Source of the DNA: Bacteroidota bacterium
Lineage (GTDB): Bacteria; Bacteroidota; Bacteroidia; B-17B0; Aurantibacillaceae
NCBI GenBank assembly: GCA_018267475.1
Contig: JAFDYI010000024.1
Span: 1 to 64,000, forward strand
Length of the DNA stretch: 64,000 nt
Reading direction: 5' to 3'
Shown: piece after piece, positions 60,978-64,000 of the stretch
Layout: every line of letters starts with the position of its first letter
Numbering within the stretch: position 1 is the first letter of the stretch
The notes under the pieces: model-generated
Seen by the model: the letters and a program-made list of their open reading frames with translations, nothing else
Database searches by the model: none
Told to the model about the DNA's origin: nothing
Program-made: the position numbers and the translations under genes

Positions 60978-61832
60978 TTATTGAATCTGCAACCAAAACG
61001 AGCCGCCGTGTTTTTCTACATTCTGTAAATGAGCATGATTCCAAAGCGGCGCGATGCTTTTTGCAAGTTCTGCATCTTCACTAATAAAATAGTTGGGCAA
61101 AATGGGTTTGTATTTTTGGGGATTAGCCAACACAAAAGCAGCTAGCACATATTGCTCGTTGTAAAAACGGTCGCACATAAACTGAGGGTAATCGTATGGG
61201 ATATAAATATCATGAATGTGCACGATAACCCCTTTTTTTAGGTACGGAAGCAACTCTAAAAAACAAATCATAGCGTCTGAATTTGGAAACACGCGATGCG
61301 AATTGTCTATAAATAAAATATCATCTTCTTTTAGCGAATCTATGATGAAGTTGTTATCTTGCAAATTTTCAAAGGGCACCCGCATTACTTTATCGGCCAA
61401 ATGATCGATGTTGGTGCGCGGAAACGGATCGATAGATGTAATTACTGTGTTTAAGTGCTGCTCTTTTATAGCCTTTCGCGCAACCTTAGTTGAATTTCCG
61501 GAGCCAATTTCAATATATGTAGCGGGCTTGTGCTTAGCAATCATTCCATAAATAGCTACCATATCCAACCCGGGTAAAAAACCGTTATTCCACACAGGGT
61601 TGTTTTCATTTGTTTCTTGCTGAGTTTGCTTGATAGATTGAAGCGTTTCTGTATGCGTTAAAAAATACTCCAAGTTTTTTTTATACAAATCTCTATTTGC
61701 ATTTATGATTTCGTACAACAAGCTGTGCGGCTTGTTGTGATGCCGTGGCTTAGGCTGTACTTTATATTCCAAAAAAACATTTTGAAATTTTGGTGAAAAG
61801 AATTTATACGCTGCTTTAATTTTATGTATCAT
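60978..61832 (-). CDS. Class I SAM-dependent methyltransferase
   Basis: 284 residues. The SAM motif is TYIEIGSGNSTKVARKAI (about 105-122), followed by VITSIDPFP, the acidic IDSLKEDDILFIDNSH and VIVHIHDIYIPYDYPQF, typical of Methyltransf_24 enzymes often near polysaccharide genes. Substrate unknown. A -7-like TATTTTTG (61853-61846) lies 13 nt before the ATG. It converges on the B12 operon with 6 nt between stops. Confidence 0.82.
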   Translation of the reverse strand: MIHKIKAAYKFFSPKFQNVFLEYKVQPKPRHHNKPHSLLYEIINANRDLYKKNLEYFLTHTETLQSIKQTQQETNENNPVWNNGFLPGLDMVAIYGMIAKHKPATYIEIGSGNSTKVARKAIKEQHLNTVITSIDPFPRTNIDHLADKVMRVPFENLQDNNFIIDSLKEDDILFIDNSHRVFPNSDAMICFLELLPYLKKGVIVHIHDIYIPYDYPQFMCDRFYNEQYVLAAFVLANPQKYKPILPNYFISEDAELAKSIAPLWNHAHLQNVEKHGGSFWLQIQ

Positions 61833-62007
61833 CGTGCTAAAAAGACAAAAATATGTTTTTTTTCAAGAACCTTCTTGGTTTCTTATTTTTATCTCAAAAT
61901 AGTTTTTTTAAAAAAATAAAAAAATTGATAATCAATTAGTTATTAAAAAAACAGTAAAATGCTGATAAAAAATAAAGGATAAATTTGTCCGCTACTAAAA
62001 AAGGAAT

Positions 62008-62015
62008 TACCTTTG
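62008..62015 (+). promoter_or_regulatory. -7 element TACCTTTG (with TTG at 61985) of the Rrf2 gene
   Basis: TTG at 61985-61987, then 20 nt, then the -7 box, which ends 20 nt before the ATG. Both boxes match the Bacteroidetes vegetative consensus. Confidence 0.65.
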
Positions 62016-62035
62016 TGGCGTAAAAGCAACGTATT

Positions 62036-62467
62036 ATGTTTTCAAAAGCCTGCGAATATGCCCTTAAAGCCAGCATCTACATTGCGCAGCAGTCTATTTT
62101 AAATAAAAGGGTAGGGCTAAAAGATATTGCTAAAGCCATCAACTCTCCTGAAGCTTTTACCGCTAAAATACTTCAACAACTAAGCAAAGATAAAATTATT
62201 GATTCGGCAAAAGGCCCCTCAGGTGGTTTTAGCATTGATAAGAAAAAAATAGAAACGATGAAACTGGGGCGCATTGTAAAATCAATAGATGGCGATAGCT
62301 TATATAGAAGTTGCTCATTGGGGTTTAACGAATGTTCGGGCAAAAACCCCTGTCCGCTACACCATAAATTTAAAGTAGTAAAAGATGAACTATGTAACAT
62401 GCTGGAGACTACTACTGTTAAAGAACTTACTGTAAACGTTGAGAAGGGATTGGCATTTTTGCAATAA
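62036..62467 (+). CDS. Rrf2-family Fe-S transcription regulator
   Basis: 143 residues. The winged helix is ACEYALKASIYIAQQS, LKDIAKAINSPEAFTAKILQ and KGPSGGFSID. Cys93, Cys100 and Cys106 (in RSCSLGFNEC and GKNPCPLH) fit the three-Cys iron-sulfur ligand set of IscR or NsrR, with spacing near both. The next genes start a respiratory oxidase or NO reductase, so an NsrR-type nitric oxide or redox sensor is plausible. Confidence 0.88.
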   Translation: MFSKACEYALKASIYIAQQSILNKRVGLKDIAKAINSPEAFTAKILQQLSKDKIIDSAKGPSGGFSIDKKKIETMKLGRIVKSIDGDSLYRSCSLGFNECSGKNPCPLHHKFKVVKDELCNMLETTTVKELTVNVEKGLAFLQ

Positions 62468-62548
62468 AAAAATTTTACTATAATAACGGATAAAAAGGTC
62501 TTAATATATTTTAATAATCATAAAAATAACTCCTAAAAAACAAAAATC

Positions 62549-62866
62549 ATGAGCACAATACACCTGCACCCCGCAACCGAAGTTGAAAAAAGCACAACCG
62601 GCTGGTTCAACAATCAAGCAAAAAAATTTGAAGCATCGCGTTTTGGCTGGATGGCCATCTTGCTAACCCTGCAAAGCTGCTGGGGCTCTATAGCCTGTAT
62701 GACTATCTTAAAAAATGATGGAAATGACGTAATGCTGGTTCTATGCTCTACCATTTCAATGGCTTGCAACGTTATTCTTATTGGGCAAGCCCCTGCTAAA
62801 TGGTGCTTAGCCTCTTTTTACGCAAGTATGATTATCAACGCTGCTTTAATCGTATTGAACGTATAA
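62549..62866 (+). CDS. Small membrane protein before the oxidase gene
   Basis: 105 residues with three hydrophobic segments (WMAILLTLQSCWGSIACMTI, VMLVLCSTISMACNVILI and LASFYASMIINAALIVLNV). Contains GQAPAKWCLASFYA. Not recognised. Position between an Rrf2 regulator and the oxidase suggests a role in that complex or in its assembly. Followed by an inverted repeat. Confidence 0.65.
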   Translation: MSTIHLHPATEVEKSTTGWFNNQAKKFEASRFGWMAILLTLQSCWGSIACMTILKNDGNDVMLVLCSTISMACNVILIGQAPAKWCLASFYASMIINAALIVLNV

Positions 62867-62881
62867 AAAACGTGCTTAAAA

Positions 62882-62916
62882 AATCGTGCTGTTCATAGAA
62901 AAAGGGCAGCACGATT
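62882..62916. terminator. 10-bp perfect hairpin before the oxidase gene
   Basis: Arms AATCGTGCTG (62882-62891) and CAGCACGATT (62907-62916) around a 15-nt loop, not followed by a U-tract. Could attenuate transcription or bind a regulator upstream of the oxidase start at 62945. Confidence 0.4.
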
Positions 62917-62944
62917 ATTAAACCAAACAAATAAATACCCTTTT

Positions 62945-64000
62945 ATGATAAAAAAACACATGCTCCTATTAGTAGGCTTTCTATTACTTTTTATAGAAAA
63001 AACGGTTGCACAACAGGCCTCAAACATCATCAGTCTGAAAAACGAAACCCCTATATTCGTTATTTTCTTTTTGTTGAGCCTGCTTGTTTATCTTGTTTAT
63101 GCGCTCAGTCAATCAGCTAAGGTAAAAGACCTAGCCAATAAACAAAACAAGTGGTTAAAAATGCCACAAAAAGAACGCTTTAAGCAGTATATAAAAGAAT
63201 TAAATGCGGAACAAATAGCTTCCTATTTTTCTTTAAAAAATAAAAATTCTAACAAAAACGCATTACTCGTTTTGCTCTCCTTGTCGCTTTGTATGCGAGC
63301 AAACGCTCAAACTAATGATGAAAGTAAAAATCTTATGGGGCAACCGGGTATCATTATTACCATTACGTTGCTGCTTATTCCTATTTTGCTGGGCACTATT
63401 TTCGCTATCAATAAAGCCATTAAAGCTTTTCACAGCTATTCTAATAAAAGCAGGCTGTCAGAAGCAGAAGCGTTAGCTCAGCATCTGTACAAACTTCAAG
63501 ACAGCGACACCGAACAAGATATGGAGAAAAGGCAAGCGGCGCTTGAATACACACTTTCCAACAGCGAGTTATCCGGTAAAGAAAAACCAGAAGATGCAAA
63601 AGGGATTATTACAAACATAAGTTCCGAGCACGATGTACATTTCACTGCCCTAAAAAAGAAGGCAACTCCGCGTCCCTCGTTGGATAAAGATATTACAAAA
63701 CTCATCATTTGGTATATAGGTTGCTCTGCTTTTTGGCTGGCTTTGGGCGGTTTAATTGGCGAGTATGTGGGCATCAAATTTGTAGCCCCCGATGCCGACC
63801 ATATAAGCTGGCTTAGCTTTGGCCGCCTGCGCCCCGTACATACCAATATGGTATTTTGGGGTTGGGCTTCTTTGGGTATTATAGGTTTGGGGTACTACGT
63901 AGTACCTACCGTTAGCAATACTAAAATATACAGCATTAAATGGGGTTGGGCTGCGTTGATACTAACCAACGCCATGGTGATATTAGGCACACTTAGTCTT
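62945..64000 (+). CDS. Haem-copper oxidase / NO reductase subunit I, N-terminal part with long extension (cut by window end)
   Basis: 352 codons to the window edge, still open. After an extension of about 240 residues comes the core: KLIIWYIGCSAFWLALGGLI, then WLSFGRLRPVHTNMVFWGW with haem-ligand His near residue 299 and YYVVPTVSNTKIYSIKWGW. This matches CcoN-type cbb3 oxidase or NO reductase-like subunits. The extension holds two signal-like stretches, ending TVAQQ (about 24) and RANAQ (about 122), each followed by a transmembrane helix and a charged helix. The two halves look like repeats of one unit. Confidence 0.78.
   Translation, partial: MIKKHMLLLVGFLLLFIEKTVAQQASNIISLKNETPIFVIFFLLSLLVYLVYALSQSAKVKDLANKQNKWLKMPQKERFKQYIKELNAEQIASYFSLKNKNSNKNALLVLLSLSLCMRANAQTNDESKNLMGQPGIIITITLLLIPILLGTIFAINKAIKAFHSYSNKSRLSEAEALAQHLYKLQDSDTEQDMEKRQAALEYTLSNSELSGKEKPEDAKGIITNISSEHDVHFTALKKKATPRPSLDKDITKLIIWYIGCSAFWLALGGLIGEYVGIKFVAPDADHISWLSFGRLRPVHTNMVFWGWASLGIIGLGYYVVPTVSNTKIYSIKWGWAALILTNAMVILGTLSL

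Noticed and set aside
1-64000. tRNA, rRNA, CRISPR arrays or insertion sequences
   Set aside because: Looked for by eye on both strands; none with convincing structure was seen. A tRNAscan or CRISPR search would be needed to be sure.

Overview
The window looks like a chromosomal segment of a Bacteroidota (Bacteroidetes) bacterium, most likely a free-living sphingobacterial, chitinophagal or flavobacterial type. The evidence is moderately AT-rich DNA, many starts preceded by the Bacteroidetes -7 element TAnnTTTG instead of a Shine-Dalgarno, two proteins with C-terminal T9SS type A sorting domains, GSCFA, DUF3127, DUF1573 and DUF6660 family genes, and CzcA fused to a TolC-like domain. No rRNA, tRNA, transposase, integrase or CRISPR array was seen.

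Layout. 1-5.1 kb: folC, a methionine-type aminotransferase, an FtsE-like ATPase and a Wzi/RemB-like surface protein. 5.1-10.7 kb: a czcCBA-like metal efflux operon (minus strand). 10.8-12.3 kb: guaB. 12.3-15.0 kb: a two-gene cassette, an AAA ATPase and a protein resembling the eukaryotic MIT C-terminal (PLD-fold) domain, which I read as a candidate undescribed defence module. 15-18.3 kb: GSCFA protein, HMG-CoA lyase, rimM and lpxH; rimM and lpxH diverge from a palindromic double promoter. 18.3-26.4 kb: a RelE-type toxin-antitoxin pair, solitary class III-like phaC, TPR protein, clpX-murQ, 3-hydroxybutyrate dehydrogenase, a lipoprotein and a polyprenyl glycosylphosphotransferase. 26.5-32.4 kb: a second metal efflux operon (DUF6660, CzcA-CzcC fusion, adaptor). 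32.4-38.7 kb: Nudix, pyrE, arginase-family hydrolase, DUF1573, NamZ-like hydrolase and pyrF. The pyrF 3' end is duplicated 1.4 kb downstream and encloses a decayed island: an HsdM tail, rhuM and a GxxExxY remnant. 38.7-49.6 kb: ansA, DUF3127, flavin reductase, membrane protein, CoA-binding protein, DUF2520 protein, KdsC-like phosphatase, UbiA, Maf, UbiD and a TMTC-like glycosyltransferase. 49.7-55.7 kb: an unusual cluster of KAS III, ACP, KAS III, SDR, GT2, GNAT and two AspH/LpxO-type dioxygenases, possibly for a hydroxylated acyl-glycoconjugate or aminolipid. 55.8-61.0 kb: a cobalamin riboswitch followed by a BtuB-like receptor, two T9SS-sorted surface proteins and a BtuG-like propeller lipoprotein. 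61-64 kb: a methyltransferase, an Fe-S type Rrf2 regulator, a small membrane protein and the start of a haem-copper oxidase or NO reductase subunit with a long two-unit N-terminal extension, cut by the window end.

How genes work together. HMG-CoA lyase (acetoacetate), 3-hydroxybutyrate dehydrogenase and PhaC suggest ketone-body and polyhydroxyalkanoate metabolism. NamZ-like hydrolase and MurQ suggest MurNAc salvage. The riboswitch operon is a surface B12-uptake machine. Several genes appear to be transcribed as leaderless mRNAs, because the -7 element ends only 4-5 nt before the start codon. All functional assignments come from motif recognition by eye; no database search was run.
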